Part shown: positions 30,736 to 42,953 of the stretch, piece after piece | Layout of the letters: each line of letters opens with the position of its first letter | Numbering within the stretch: the first letter of the stretch is position 1 | From: Laguncularia racemosa | Lineage: Eukaryota; Streptophyta; Magnoliopsida; Myrtales; Combretaceae | Direction of reading: 5' to 3' | Assembly: GCA_037954665.1 (NCBI GenBank) | Contig: JBBMOL010000192.1 | Span: forward strand, 1,054,001-1,118,000 | DNA length: 64,000 nt | Made by a program: the position numbers and the translations under genes | The notes under the pieces: generated by a model | Seen by the model: only the letters and a program-made list of their open reading frames with translations | The model's database searches: none | Told to the model about the DNA's origin: nothing

Positions 30736-32911
30736 TGTCGAGTCTAATTTTTTATTTCCCATTCCTAATCCGATCTAGACTAGACCTTATGCTCATCTAA
30801 TATAGATTCTCGACTTGAGTTAGGAATTTCGTTTAGTTTTGGAGTCGCCACCCAACTGTTGTTGGGAAAGATTGAATTAAGACTAAAGGAGCAGGTTAGT
30901 CTTAATTTGGACCACTAGTCGTCGTGATTTCCTTTTCTCGTTTTTGTGAAAAGAGGAAAAGGGACAACCAGAGTTTCTAAATCCGGAGGCTAACCTATTA
31001 AAACCTTATGGTTACCACCTAATCTCCTAAAATTATCTCCATCTAGAAATGTCTATTATTTTATTTCTGTTACTTTTTATTGTGTTTTTGAGTGAGTTTT
31101 TTTAGAAAAATGATTTTTCATTTCATTTTATGGGTTGACCCAAATGGGTGCTTACGTACTTGCTATTCAGGATCAAACAAGTTGTAGTTCGCTTTTCCTG
31201 AAAATCTTAAGTGTGTTTGTGAATTTTAATTTTGAAATCTCTTTTGATTTATGTTTTTATCATTTTGGGATTTTTTTTTCTAAAAAATCTAAGCCTAGGC
31301 TTTAATTTGATTTTTGAAAATAATTTTTTAGGGGAAAACATCAATTTTGGATTTATTTTAAAAAATGATTTTTCTAAGTGATAAAACTCATTTTTCTATT
31401 TTTTTCATAATTTTTGTATTTTTATTGATTTTTGTTAATTTTTTGTTAATTTTTATGATTTTATCATTTTCATGATTCTTTTATTATTCTTTTGCAAATT
31501 TTTAGAATTTTTATGAGTTTTCATGATTTTTTATAGTTTTTTATTATTTTTACTATCTTTTATGATTTTTTATTAATTTTTCATAATTTTTGTGAATTTT
31601 TGTTTTATTTTTCTCCTAGATTCTTATTTATCCTATTTTAAAACCTAAAGTCTTATTATTATTTTTCTAATATTTTTATTATTTTCTACATTTTTATTAT
31701 TTATTATTTTGATTATATTTTATTTATTATAAAATCCTAAAAAAATCTAATTTCTAACATTTTTCTATTTATTGAAATATAAATAAAACATAAATAAATA
31801 AATAAATAAAAAATTAATAAATGACAAATTAAATAATCAATTCGAAATAAAATAACCTAAATAAATAAAATAAAAATAAAAATAAATCGAAAAATCCGGA
31901 AAATCTGACTTACCTGGATCCGGGTCGGTGCGTGGGTCGGGTCGGATCGATCGGACACAGCGGCGGGGAGTGCTCGTTGACGGCGTTCTGGCGGCCCTTT
32001 GCAACGGTTGAGGTGTCGAATCCTAGGTTATCGAGGGTGAGGAATCCAATGGTGGTGGTGGTTTGCTCCAAAAATGCCTTTTGGTGGTTGCTCAACTCCT
32101 AATCAGCGGTCACGGCTTCGAAACAACTCCGGCGAACTTCGATTCACTCTTTTCTCTCACTTCCTCTCGCTTTTGATCTGTGTTCTGGCTTCCTCGCTTC
32201 CTCCTCTATTTGTAGGCTTTTGAAATCGAGCTGGATAAGCTCGGATTTCCACCGATCGAGGCAAATCAGATTTGCGATTAAATGAACCAACTCCAATTCG
32301 TGTAAATCCTTCGATTTGTTGAGATTTGATTCCAATTGTATGATGTTTATCTCAATTCTGTTGAAGATCTGTTGGATTTGTGCAAAAAATCGAATCAAAA
32401 CGGCCGAAATTCAAATTTTTCTCCTCGCTGACGATCTCGGACCGAGGTTGAAGACGATCACGTGCCTGGCGCGTGCATTCTCTCCAGCCAATCAGATGCT
32501 GCCACGTGTCCTGGGCAAATGAAAAATTTGCAAAACGCGGAATCTACTCCCCTCGCATTTCGAACCCTTGACCTCGTACCCGCGCGCACCCGCTTGACTA
32601 CGGCTCGGACCAGCTGAGCTAGCCCATTTTCCTGATTTTGTTTATTTTGCAAATTGCATATATGCAATGCGATTTTTTTATTTTTTTGTATTTTTTGGAA
32701 TTTCAAAATTTTTTAAAAATTATTTATTCCTTATTATTGCCATTTCTGAAATCATTTTTTAAAATTGATGTGTTTTCCTATTTATTTTTATTTTTTGAAT
32801 ATTTTTCCCATTTTCACCAAATTAGAGAAAAATTGAAAAAAATTGGGAAAAATTGGAAATTGATTATTATTGATTATTATTGATTCTTAGGGAAAAAATG
32901 GGGTGTTTACA
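30736..32911 (-). repeat. 3' LTR of the Tat-type element
   Basis: 2176 bases, TGTCGAG to GTTTACA on the plus strand. It aligns end to end with the LTR at 42957-45096 with scattered substitutions. T-rich low-complexity sequence fills about 31380-31800. The position matching the TATA box of the other LTR reads TACAAATAG (about 32206-32214 reversed), a damaged box. Confidence 0.95.
32548..32624 (-). other. tRNA-like Pol III box pair in the 3' LTR
   Basis: On the minus strand TAGCTCAGCTGG (32610-32621 reversed) matches the Pol III A-box consensus TRGCNNAGYNGG. GGTTCGAA (around 32559-32566 reversed) matches the B-box core. Spacing is about 42 bases, as in tRNA genes and SINE heads. The first bases resemble a tRNA 5' end but there is no complete cloverleaf that I can verify. 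The same pair lies in the other LTR at 44762-44829. Confidence 0.6.
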
Positions 32912-32927
32912 GTTGCCCCTCTTTGTA
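32912..32927 (-). other. Polypurine tract of the Tat-type element
   Basis: The minus strand reads ACAAAGAGGGGCAAC directly before the LTR start TGTAAACACC. The purine-rich core AAAGAGGGG is in the expected place for plus-strand priming. Confidence 0.75.
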
Positions 32928-33179
32928 GTAAAGTTTGAAAAACTTAACTACAAAGACAAGAAAGACGCCATTTTTGGCCTCTTGATTGAATAGATAACGC
33001 CTTGGTTTGGTTGATTATCTGGAATTTGGTTTTTTGGTAGGAAAATTCTCCAAGAGCTAATAATCCCACGAGTTTAAAATGGTCATAACAATTTAGAGTA
33101 ATGTTCCTTCTCAAAAAGTGCTTTATGGGCTGACTAATTGGCGATAGGAAACCTCTCAAACATTGTTTAGGAGTGTAGA

Positions 33180-34840
33180 ATAAATGATGATAGGAAGCGT
33201 CTTTATCAGACTAGCAACCTTGAAAAGAAGATTATCTTAGGAAGCGCCCTTATGAGCTGGCTACCTATCAACAGAAGCGTCTGCCTAGACTAGCAACTGT
33301 TTGGAAAGATACCTCCGAAAAGTGCCCCTATAAGCTAAATAATCGATTATCAAAAGTTTTAAAAAGTGCTCCTATGAGCTGATTAATTGATAGATTCGAA
33401 AAGTGCTCCTTTGAGCTAACTAATTGATGGGTTTGAAAAGTGCTCCTTTGAGCTAACTAATTGATGGGTTTGAAAAGTGCTCCTTTGAGCTAACTAATCG
33501 AGAGTTTCGAAAAGTGCTCCTTTGAGTTAACTAATCAAGGAAGTCTAGGAAAGTGCCCCTTCATTGGGCTGACTAACCTATAGCGGGAAGTGTCTTCTTA
33601 GACTAACGACCTTGGAGGAAAAAGTCTCAAAAAGTGCCCCTATGGGCTGACCTTGAGACAAGATATTTAGGAAAGTGTCCCTCTTGGACTGACTAACCTA
33701 TAACGGGAAGTGTCTTCTTAGACTAATGACCTTGGGGGAAATGTCTCAAAAAGTGCCCCTATGGGCTGACCTTGAGACAAGATATTTAGGAAAGTGCCCC
33801 TCTTGGGCTGACTAACCTATAGCGGGACGTGTCTTCTTAGACTAACGACCCTGGGGGAAATGTCTTAAAAAGTGCCCCTATGGGCTGACCTTGAGACAAG
33901 ATATTTAGGAAAGTGCCCCTCTTGGGCTAACTAACCTATAACGGGACGTGTCTTCTTAGACTAACGACCCTGGGGGAAATGTCTCAAAAAGTGCCCCTAT
34001 AGGTTGACCTTGAGACAAGATATTTAGGAAAGTGCCCCTCTTGGGCTGACTAATCTATGATAAAAATATCTCAAAAAGGTGCCCTTATGGGCTGACCTCA
34101 AGAGAGGATATTTAGGAAAGTGCCCCTCTTGGGCTGACTAACCTATGATAAAGATGTCTCAAAAAGGTGCCCCTATGGGCTGACCTTAAGAGAGGATATT
34201 TAGGAAAGTGCCCCTCTTGGGCTGACTAACATATGATAAAGATGTCTCAAAAAGGTGCCTTTATGGGCTGACCTTAAGAGAGGATATTTAGGAAAGTGCT
34301 CCTCTTGGGTTGACTAACCTATGATAAAGATGTCTCAAAGAGGTGCTCCTATGGGCTAACCTTAAGAGAGGATGTTTAGGAAAGTGCCCTTCTTGAGTTG
34401 ACTAACCTATGATAAAATGTCTCAAAGAGGTGCTCCTATGGGCTGACCTTAAGAGAGGATGTTTAGGAAAGTGCCCTTCTTGGGCTGACTAACCTATGAT
34501 AAAATGTCTCAAAAAGGTGCCCCTATGGGCTAACCTTAAGAGAGGATGTTTAGGAAAGTGCCCCTCTTGAGCTGACTAACCTATGATAAAACGTCTCAAA
34601 AAGGTGCCCCTATAGGCTAACCTTAAGAGAGGATACTTAGGAAAGTGCCCCTCTTAGGCTGACTAACCTATGATAAAAATAAATATCTTACAAGGTACCT
34701 TTATAGGCTGACCTTAGAAGAGGAGATCTAGGGAAGTGCCCCTTTTTGGGTTGACTACCCTATTAAAGGGGATGTTTAGACAAGTGCCTCACTATGGGCT
34801 GACTCATCTTCTGCTTTTGAATATGCTTTCTACTGGCTGA
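33180..34840 (-). repeat. Tandem array in the Tat 3' untranslated region
   Basis: Repeats built on AAAGTGCCCCTATGGGCTGA-like words. Three periods can be measured: 37 bases (33398, 33435, 33472, 33509), 119 bases (GATATTTAGG at 33662, 33781, 33900, 34019) and 88 then 87 bases (34106, 34194, 34282, 34370, 34457, 34544, 34631). The 87/88 unit looks like the 119 unit lacking a block with GTGTCTTCTTAGACTAACGA. There is no coding potential. Arrays of this kind in Tat/Ogre 3' regions are known sources of satellite DNA. Confidence 0.9.
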
Positions 34841-35292
34841 GCTAGATGATGTGATGCTTTTCATGATATGATGATGGTTATTCATTTTAATATGCTTGCC
34901 AATTTATCGTAGATAGCAACCAAACAACCGAACCTTCGTGTTGGTTTGCTTCTGCTTCACTTCTTCTTATCTTGACACGGGGTTGAAGATATCGATGTCC
35001 TCCCTTTTTTGTGCGTGTGGCTCTTTTGACGGTAGTGTTATCCTACTAATGCACTAAGTTTTAATGCTCAAAAGTAGATAAAATTATATTACAGAATATA
35101 TTGAGATTCATTATAATTTTAGTGTTTATCTTTTATTGGTGAATTGATGGGTAATGTGTTTGGGAATATTTGTTGTGATGAGAATTGGTTGGGATTATTG
35201 ACCATTCAAGGATATTAACTTTGCTTATAAAAAGTAAAAACTCAACTCAACGAAATTTGTATCGAACATTGGCAAAATTTCAATTCCCTTGC
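34841..35292 (-). other. Unique part of the Tat 3' untranslated region
   Basis: About 450 bases between the tandem array and the end of the integrase frame. A short polypyrimidine stretch is present near 34950-35010. No further gene is seen. Confidence 0.5.
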
Positions 35293-36492
35293 CTAAAGAT
35301 AGTACATCTTTACAGCATCTGTATTAATGGGGTCTCTCAATTCCGGACCATCCATTTGAGTAAGTATCAAAGAACCTCCCGATAGAACCTTTTTCACTAC
35401 ATATGGGCCTTCATAGTTTGGGGTGAATTTCCCTCTGGAGTCTTGGGCATTTGGGAGAACTTTCCTTAGCACCAGATCCCCTTCTTTGAAGTATCGAGCT
35501 CTCATCTTCTTGTTAAATGCTCGGGCCATCCTTTGTTGGTAACACTGGCCATGATATAGTGCGGTAAGTCTTTTTTCATCAATCAAATTCAGCTGATCAA
35601 GCATTTTCCTTACCCAGTCTAATTCGGTTAGCTAAGTTTCTGACAGAATTCTGAATGATGGTATTTCGACTTCGATTGGTAATACTGCCTCAGTACCATA
35701 TACCAATGAATATGGGGTAGCTTCAGTAGATGTTCTTATTGAAGTCCTATAAGCCATGAGAGTAAATGGCAACATCTCGTGCCAATCTTTGTAAGTAGTT
35801 GTCATTTTCTCGATGATCCTTTTGATATTCTTGTTAGCTGCTTCTACCGCCCCGTTCATCTGTGGTCGGTAGGGAGTTGAATTTCTATGGTTTATGCGGA
35901 ATTGTTGACATAAACCTGTCATCGATTTGTTATTAAGATTGGTACCGTTGTCGGTGATGATGGACTCAGGAACTCCATATCGGGCTATTATGTCCCTTTT
36001 CAAGAAGCGGACTATTACCCCTTTTGTGACATTGGTATATGACGACGCTTCTACCCATTTGGTGAAGTAATCAATTGCTACCAGTATAAACCTGTGGCCA
36101 TTGGATGCTGTCGGAGTGATTGGGCCAATTATGTCGATTCCCCACATGGAGAAAGGCCATGGGGCTGACAATAAGTGTAGCTCGTTGGGCGGAGCATTTA
36201 TCCAGTTTGCGTGTACTTGACACAAATGATAGTGCTTGTCATACTTTATGCAATTCGATTCCATGGTCAACCAATAGTATCCTAACCTCATGATTTTTCG
36301 GGCTAACATGTAGCCATTCATATGAGGTCCACATACTCCTTCATGTACTTCCTTCATCAGTTCGCATGCTTCATTTTTGTCCACACATCTTAACAAGGTG
36401 GTATCAGATGATATTTTGTAAATTATAGACCCACTTAATAAGAAATGGCTTGCTAACCTTCTGAGTGTTCTTTGGTCATTCTTGCTAGCCAT
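35293..36492 (-). pseudogene. Tat-type integrase
   Basis: Two collinear minus-strand frames (35632-36492 and 35293-35604) separated by a stop. The N-terminal zinc region is present but altered (HEGVCGPHMNGYMLARKI; then a YDKHYHLCQVHAN stretch where CxxCQ is usual). The catalytic core has Asp in GIDIIGP, Asp in ITDNGTNLNN and Glu in MNGAVEAANK, so the DDE triad is intact. A GYFWLT-like segment reads GYYWLT. The C-terminal part has GDLVLRKV and KFTPNYEGPYVVKKV. It inserts the DNA copy into the chromosome. The same frame continues upstream into RNase H. Confidence 0.9.
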
Positions 36493-36537
36493 TTCAGGGT
36501 ATTTACTTTCTTGGAGAAAAGTCTTGATGTCGTGATA

Positions 36538-37068
36538 CTAGGGCTTGTCATCTTGTGTTTTGTCAATCGTTAAATAGTAGGCGGGCCGATTTTCGATGTT
36601 TATTTTCATTGGTTGAACTTCGGCTCCCCCTGTTATCTGGATCATAGATGCTAGTGTGGCTAGTACATCTGCAAACTGATTCTGAGTTCTCGGGATGTAT
36701 GTGATAGTGATTACCTTGAATTCTTCGATTAGCTTTGTCAAGTGTTGATGATATGGTACTAGTTTGGGGTCTTTAGTCTTGTATTCTCCTCTTGTCTATA
36801 GTATGATGAGCGACGAATCTCCGTATACTTCTAATTTGCGGATTTCCATTTGGCAGGCCATTTTGAGGCCAAGAGTACACGCTTCATATTCCGTGATATT
36901 ATTGGTATATGGAAATGTGAGTCTTGTCGCTGTAGGGAATTGAGTGCCGTCTGGGGATATCAATACTGCACCAACCCCGCAACCGAATACATTGGCTGCT
37001 CCATCGAAAAACAATTTCCATTTCGGGTTCTGCTCTATCCCAAAGTCTTCTACCGGTATATCTTCCAC
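36538..37068 (-). pseudogene. Second (additional) RNase H domain of the Tat-type element
   Basis: The segment WKLFFDGAANVFGCGVGAVL, then NNITEYEACTLGL and LEVYGDSSLI show the Asp-Glu-Asp triad of an RNase H1-type fold distinct from the one joined to RT. Such an extra RNase H between RT-RNase H and integrase is a hallmark of the Tat lineage. A stop splits it from the following 36538-36741 stretch (TYIPRTQNQFADVLATLAS, a usual domain end). Confidence 0.85.
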
Positions 37069-38546
37069 TGTTGATATATCATCCGGAAATTAGGCTTGTA
37101 GTTCTTGGGAATCTGTCTTGACAGGGTGTTCTGCCAATTGGTCGGCTAAGGCTTGCCCTTTCATCGAGTTCTGATTTATGTATGTGATGTCAAACTCGGA
37201 TAGGAGCATTTGCCATTTAGAGATTCTCCCTATCAAAGCTGGCTTTCCACCAAGTATTTCAAGGGATCATGCTTTGTTTGTAGCTCAATATAGGGTGTAT
37301 TGCCTTAGTCGATGCATGACCCAAATTAGAGCACAACAAGTCTTCTCCACCTCTGAGTACCTCTGTTCCCCATCTGTGAATTTCTTGCTCAAATAATATA
37401 TGGAACGCTCTCTTCCTTCTTCATCTTTCTGCCTCAGCACACAACCCATGGATTCAGGGAGTATTGTGAGGTATAAGAATAAGGGCTTTCCTTGCTTTGG
37501 GACTATTAAGACCGGAGGTTTTATAAGGTAGTCTTTGATCGTCCTGAATGCTTCTTTGCATTAATCGTCCCATTCTATTGTGGCATTCTTCTTCAACAGA
37601 CAGAATAGTGGCCGGAATTTATCAGTGAGTTATGAGATAAAACGAGCTATATAATTTAATCTTCCCAGCAAGCTTCTTACTTCTTTAACGGAGCGTAGGG
37701 AAGGTAACTCTAATATAGATTTTACTTTGTCAGGGTCGATTTTAATGCCTTCCTAGCTTATGACAAACCCTAACAATTTCCCTGTTGTGACCCCAAAAGT
37801 GCATTTCTCTGGCTTTAACTTGAGCTGGAATTTTCTTAATCGTTTAAACAATTTCCTTAGGATATCTATATGGCTTTCTCCTTCTTTAGATTTGGCTATC
37901 ATGTCGTCGACGTATACTTCAACCTCTCGATGCATCATGTCATGAAGTATCGCGACCATGACTCTCTGATATGTTACTCCGGCGTTTTTCAAACCGAAGG
38001 GCATGACTTTGTAACAGAAAGTTCCCCATGTTGTGATGAAAGTCGTTTTGGTTTTATCTTCTTCAGCCATTTTTATTTATTATATCCTAAGAAACTGTCC
38101 ATGAATGAGAAGAGATGGTTTCCCGCAGTGTTGTCCACTAGAACATCAATGTGAGGTAGGGGGAAGTTATCCTTTGGCGTAGCTTGGTTTAAGTCCCGGA
38201 AGTCTACGCATACGCGTACTTTTCCATTCTTTTTCATAACGAGGACTATATTTGCTACCCATTCTGGGTAATCGGACACTTCGATGAACCCTACTTCTAG
38301 CAGTTTTTTGACTTCTTCCTTAATCTTTAGTAAGATGTCAGGCCTAAATCTTCTCAGTTTTTGTTTTTTAGGTTTAACATCTTCCCTTACGGGAAGCCTA
38401 TGAACCACTATTGATTGGTCTAGTCTTGGCATGTCGCCATACGACCAGGAAAACACATCCGCATATTCTGTTAATAGCTCGATTATCTTACATTTTTGCT
38501 CGGCACTCAAACTGGTCCCGATTTTGAGGTTTTTAGGGTTTTCCAT
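37069..38546 (-). pseudogene. Tat-type reverse transcriptase and first RNase H
   Basis: The RT N-terminal half is open at 38073-38546 (DVFSWSYGDMPRLD; VRVCVDFRDLNQATPKDNFP). The frame then shifts near 38072, exactly at the FxDxxxGYNQI motif. The second half continues in a new frame at 37753-38070 with VMPFGLKNAGVTYQR and the catalytic YVDD box in VEVYVDDMIAKSK (about 37900-37930). Downstream, 37069-37752 holds the connection and first RNase H in fragments with several stops. The split makes this copy unable to produce RT. Confidence 0.88.
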
Positions 38547-39608
38547 GCTTCATAGATTTACTGTCTCCACCGACTCGTCGATCGAAATTCCACTTTGTTC
38601 ATGTTTTTGCCAATTTTCTTGTATTATTTCATGGTCAAGGATATCGCCTTCAACAACTGACCCAGTAGCGTTGGAAACGATATCAGTGTTTTTATTTTCT
38701 ACCTGCGCGAAATATCCTTGATGTTCGATGGTAGGAGATCTGGGTAAAGTAAAATTGAAAGCATATATATAAGAAGAAAAACAGACTGTAATTGAATTTA
38801 TAAAGAGTTTTAATAAAATTCGTTCAATAATCATTCTCTACTTTTGGTCTAACCTAGAGCTATTGATAGGATAACAAATCCAATTGTTCAGAGCCAGATG
38901 CTGATTGGACGTGTGGGGGATTGGTTTCCCATTGCTGACGTCACCTTCGTTTATCCAAGGCTCTTGAATGATATTTGCTTTTCGGAAAGATTGTTGAAGA
39001 GGTAGAATGCACATCTGGGCATCGATTGGCTTCTCCTTCATTCTGCCTTTGACACCCCTTGCTTGTGTTTCTTCTTCGGCTGTAGGAATGTACCCTAGTC
39101 CAAACGTCCCTTGCTGCCCCTCTTTAAACTGATGGCCCTCCTTGTTGGTCACTACGTTCACTTCATTAAAAATTTGTAATCCAAGGTCTTCTGAACCTTC
39201 CTCCCCGATATATGGTATGGCAGTCTCCTTACATATGGTGTAATTCTGCTCGCTAAGTACAGTGACTATCTGCCCGTTCGCAATGAATTTGACCCTTTGG
39301 TGGAGACTAGAGGAGATGGCTCCAGCAGCATGTATCCAGGGTCGTCCCAAAAGTAGGTTGAAAGATCTTGGGATGTCGAGGACCTGGAAGGATATGTGGA
39401 ATACTTGGGGACCAATTTCCACTAGTAGGTTCATCTCCCCTACTATATCTCTTTTTGACCCATCAAAAGCTCTAATAACCGTTGAGTTAGGTTTTATGTT
39501 GCTTGGATCGACCCCTAATAAGTTGAGAGTAGCCAATGGGCAAACGTTGAGGGATGATCCGTTGTCGATGAGTACTTGGGAGACACTTGTGTCATTGCAC
39601 TTGACCAC
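38547..39608 (-). pseudogene. Tat-type protease and protease-RT linker
   Basis: The 256-residue frame 38838-39608 starts with the protease: VLIDNGSSLNVCPLATL contains the active-site DNGS used in this lineage, and IPRSFNLLLGRPWIHAAGA is the conserved second half. A 94-residue frame in phase with it (38550-38834) forms the linker to RT and is followed by a stop before 38546. Function: processing of the gag-pol polyprotein. Confidence 0.88.
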
Positions 39609-41842
39609 TATGAATAGTGGTTTTGTATGTTGGTCTCCCTCCTCTCCTAGCTTTTCCGAAGAGAAAGATATCTAGTCCATTGTAAAAATAGAATCCGCCA
39701 CGTGACTTATCTTGTCTGTAGCGATGCCTTCTGGGACCTGAATCTGTTTGAGCACTTTAAAGAGTGCTTCCCTGTGGGGCTCGGATGCTGTAAGAAGGCC
39801 CATGAGTGATATCTGTGCTGGAACTTTATTTAGTTATTCCATTATCTTGTATTCACTCGCCTTGACCATCTTTGTAAACACAGCGAGTCCCTCCTCCTCT
39901 TCCTCTATGTTGGGCTCTTCGGTCGGGGCTTTATTTTTTGGGTCGTATATTCTCCTAGAGTGGGTGATTCCTCCCACCATAGGAGGTCGCTCTTATTCGA
40001 GGGTCTGATAGTCGAAAGGTGCAACCTTATAACTCTCTGCCAGTATCGGGACATTAAATACATATCTTTTCTTCGGGATCTGTATCTCGGTTGACTGTCC
40101 CTCATAGCATTTTATAACCCTGGGCTTCTGATGAGAATTGATCATGTTTATAGTCTTCTCCTCTTCCTTCGGCTGGTTATCCTCCTTCTCAAACTCTGGC
40201 CCCCATCCGCTAGGCGCCCCATACTCAGTTAGGGTGTAAGAATAGTTCACCAAGTATTCAAACCTCCCATGTGATTCTCCCAAAGTGCCGACCGTTGGGT
40301 CTCCGGCTAACCACCTTCTTTTGATGTGTGTCTTTGGTGCTTTCTCTAGAGCTTGACGGGATTGCTTTTTCTGTTGATCCGTCGTATTCTATTTAGGAGC
40401 TTCTTTGGGAGCCAACTGCTCAGATGTGATCATGTTAATGGTGGGCTTGTGATTGGGTAGTGGGTTGGTGTTGACGTTGGGTGCTGGGGTGTTCACAAAA
40501 TCCAGCTGTACGATTCCTGCGTCGATTAGGTCTTGGATCTTGTGCCGGAGCCTCCAGCACCTATTTGTAGAATGCCCCTCTTGACCCATATGGTAGTCAC
40601 ATTTGAGGCTTGAGTTGAAATTCTTAGGCTTATACCGGTTGTTGGGGATTTCGAAACTGATCAAGTTGTCCGCTCGCAGCCGAGCGAAGACCTGGCTAAG
40701 CGGGATGGGAATTGGAATGAACTGCCTTGGGACCCTGGTGGCCTGGGTATGACCTGTCGTGGATTGCTGGGCTGGGGTACTCATGGTCTGAAATGTCACA
40801 CGAGTTCCAGCTTTTTCTACCTTACCGGAATGGACTATGCTGACGGTAGACTCCTTGGCTTTATTACCTCCTAAGGGCCTTTATGTTGGTGTGACCCTAG
40901 GAGGATCCATCGTTTGGAGTCTACCGATGGTGATGGCATTTTCAATCCGGCATCCTGCAGTTACCACCCCTGCAAAGCTGGATGAGGTCTGGCCGACCAG
41001 ATGTGAAAAGTAGGTCTTGTCTAAGGTGTTGATAAATATGGATGTCAACTCCTTCTCAGAGATCGGGATTGCTACTCTGGCGGCCTAGGCTCTCCAGCAC
41101 TAAGCATACTCCTTAAACGGCTTAGTATGTCTTTTCCGGAGACTCCCTAGATCGATCACAGAGGGGGCGACCTCAATATTGAACTTGTAGTGGTCATAGA
41201 ACGCCTGGGCTAGCTTTTCCTAGGTGTTGACATTGTTGAAGTCCAGGTGGGCGTACCAGACCAATGCAGGGCCTGTGAGGTTGTCTTGGAAAGTCTGGAT
41301 CATGAGTTGGTCGTATTGAGCATACTTGCTCATCTTTGGGGCATATAGCCTGGTATGCATTTTGGGGCACCCGGTCCCATCATATTTTTCAAACTCTGAG
41401 GTTTTGAACTTCTTAAGGTATACCTCTTCCCTATACAAAGGCAGACTGGTGATCCCGGTTTGCTCGAAACCATCAGGACCCTCAATTGTTTTCATTTTAT
41501 CATGGAGCTGTTGGAAGAGTCTCTTCTCCATCTCTTTCTGCCTCCCTTCCATCTCTCTCTTCAGGTTGGCCCCTGGTTGGTTCTCGACTCATATTCAAAG
41601 GCCGGGTTGAGGTGGGAATTGATTTCTTCATACTCTGGAGGTTGTCCCTCCACCGCTTTCCCCTTCCTAGCCCCTGAATGTTCTTCCTGGGTTGGCTGAG
41701 TGGTGAAAAGGAGGCCGATGCTTTTAGTTAAGAGGTGGACTTGGGCAGCTAATTGTTGGACCGTTTGTTCTAGGGACACGATCCTAGAGTCCGAGGCAGC
41801 TTCAGCATTTGTGTTGTTGCGGTTGTCGCTACTGTTTGCCAT
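39609..41842 (-). pseudogene. Tat-type gag
   Basis: The gag reads from 41842, with N-terminal VSLEQTVQQLAAQVHLL, a coiled-coil-like region; the frame shifts near 41555. The capsid part follows at 41220-41552 (PLYREEVYLKKFKTSEFEKYDGTG; FQDNLTGPALVWY). Stops lie between 40800 and 41219. The nucleocapsid region has a Tat-type Cys/His motif CDYHMGQEGHSTNRCW near 40560-40610, then LRHKIQDLIDAG. The stretch 39609-40388 (with an open frame 39993-40283) links gag to protease and contains further stops. Confidence 0.85.
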
Positions 41843-42200
41843 TTTTGCTCTTGAACGTGTGCTAATTGGGCTTCTGAGAGGGTTCGGTTGCTTGGGAGCT
41901 ATCTTGATACCTAGCGCGCATTTTGTTTTTTTCTTTAGTATAATGTATGCAAAATGCTATGCATGTGTCACGCGAATGATTAAAATAAAAAGGGTCGACA
42001 ATTGATTGACGATGTAATATTGAAACTTTACTTTTACTAATATTGAAAATTTTGGAGTTTGATACTCAAAGAAAACAAATAAAAGAGTACAATGATAATC
42101 TATTTCCTAGCTCTCTTAGTCTTTTGCTGTGGAGACTCAAGCTTCTCGTTGATGATGACTTCTAGTTCTTCGACTCTAGCTTTGGTCTTCTTAATTGTGC

Positions 42201-42458
42201 TTAAGTAGGAGTGATCTCATGTGGCCCGATGAAGAAAGCTGCAGGCTCGATTTCCCATAAATGGAGCATGACCCGTACCAAAGGCAAATTCACCTCCATT
42301 TTTGTTAGTGAGAGGATGGGCCCTATCTTTTGCTGGATGAAGGCTTGCTCCTCTGGATTGTACAAGGTAAACCAATTGTCCAGTACCAACTTTGGGTCCA
42401 AAGGTTTGTACACCCGAATCTCTTTGCGGAGGAGGCGGTCGACTGCGGTACTAGCCAT
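42201..42458 (-). pseudogene. Truncated upstream ORF1 of the Tat-type element
   Basis: 85 residues between primer site and gag. The C-terminal half (PLVRVMLHLWEIEPAAFFIG, then PHEITPT) resembles the LxxLxxxWxPxxxxFxFGxxELxPTxEE pattern of the plant-mobile-domain/DUF7745-like proteins often carried upstream of gag in Tat/Ogre elements. It stops just where that domain's conserved EEY would follow. Assignment is from pattern memory, not a search. Function unknown. Confidence 0.5.
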
Positions 42459-42932
42459 TTATTACAATAAGAAATTTCCTAATTACAACCAGAACTATGA
42501 AAATATTACAGGGAAATAGATTCGAACTCCATGAACAAAACAACAAATATTACATCATCGTTAATTGTCAACCCATGACGTTATGTATGCAAATAGGTTG
42601 GTTCTAACTGGTCCCCAAGCTCTATGGCCTCCCGCATTCTCGGAGAAATGGATCTCAGGCCATATCGAAGCATTGGGTGGGGTAGCCTAATCAGTCCTGA
42701 ACGGTGATCAACTTACTTCGCCCGAAACCTACACAATGGCTCCCCGTCTTAGGGTCCTAGGACGGTCCGGGTTCGACCGCATCTATTCACACAAACATAT
42801 GCATGCATGCAGACTCAAAACCAAATCATAAATCTAGCTAATTCCTGAAAAGTTAGCAACGAAATAATGATTGAAAGACATTTCTTAAAAAGGAACAATT
42901 TGAGGAGATTCAGGTGGCTAGCCTACTGGAAT

Positions 42933-42953
42933 GAGTCCCTAGTGGAGTCGCCA
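42933..42953 (-). other. Primer-binding site of the Tat-type element
   Basis: The minus strand reads TGGCGACTCCACTAGGGA, one base different from the TGGCGACTCCACTGGGGA form common in Tat/Ogre elements (reported as tRNA-Arg type). It lies 3 bases from the LTR edge at 42957. Confidence 0.85.

Noticed and set aside
31910..32095. A 61-codon frame in both Tat LTRs (also at 44125-44310)
   Set aside because: Conservation between the two LTRs reflects their common origin at insertion and is not evidence of a protein.
32458..32706. An 82-codon minus-strand frame in the Tat LTR
   Set aside because: Its central residues (AQLVRA and following) are the translation of the tRNA-like sequence, not a protein family.
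33180..34840. CRISPR-like reading of the tandem array
   Set aside because: Units are directly adjacent without unique spacers of constant length, and the context is a plant retrotransposon.
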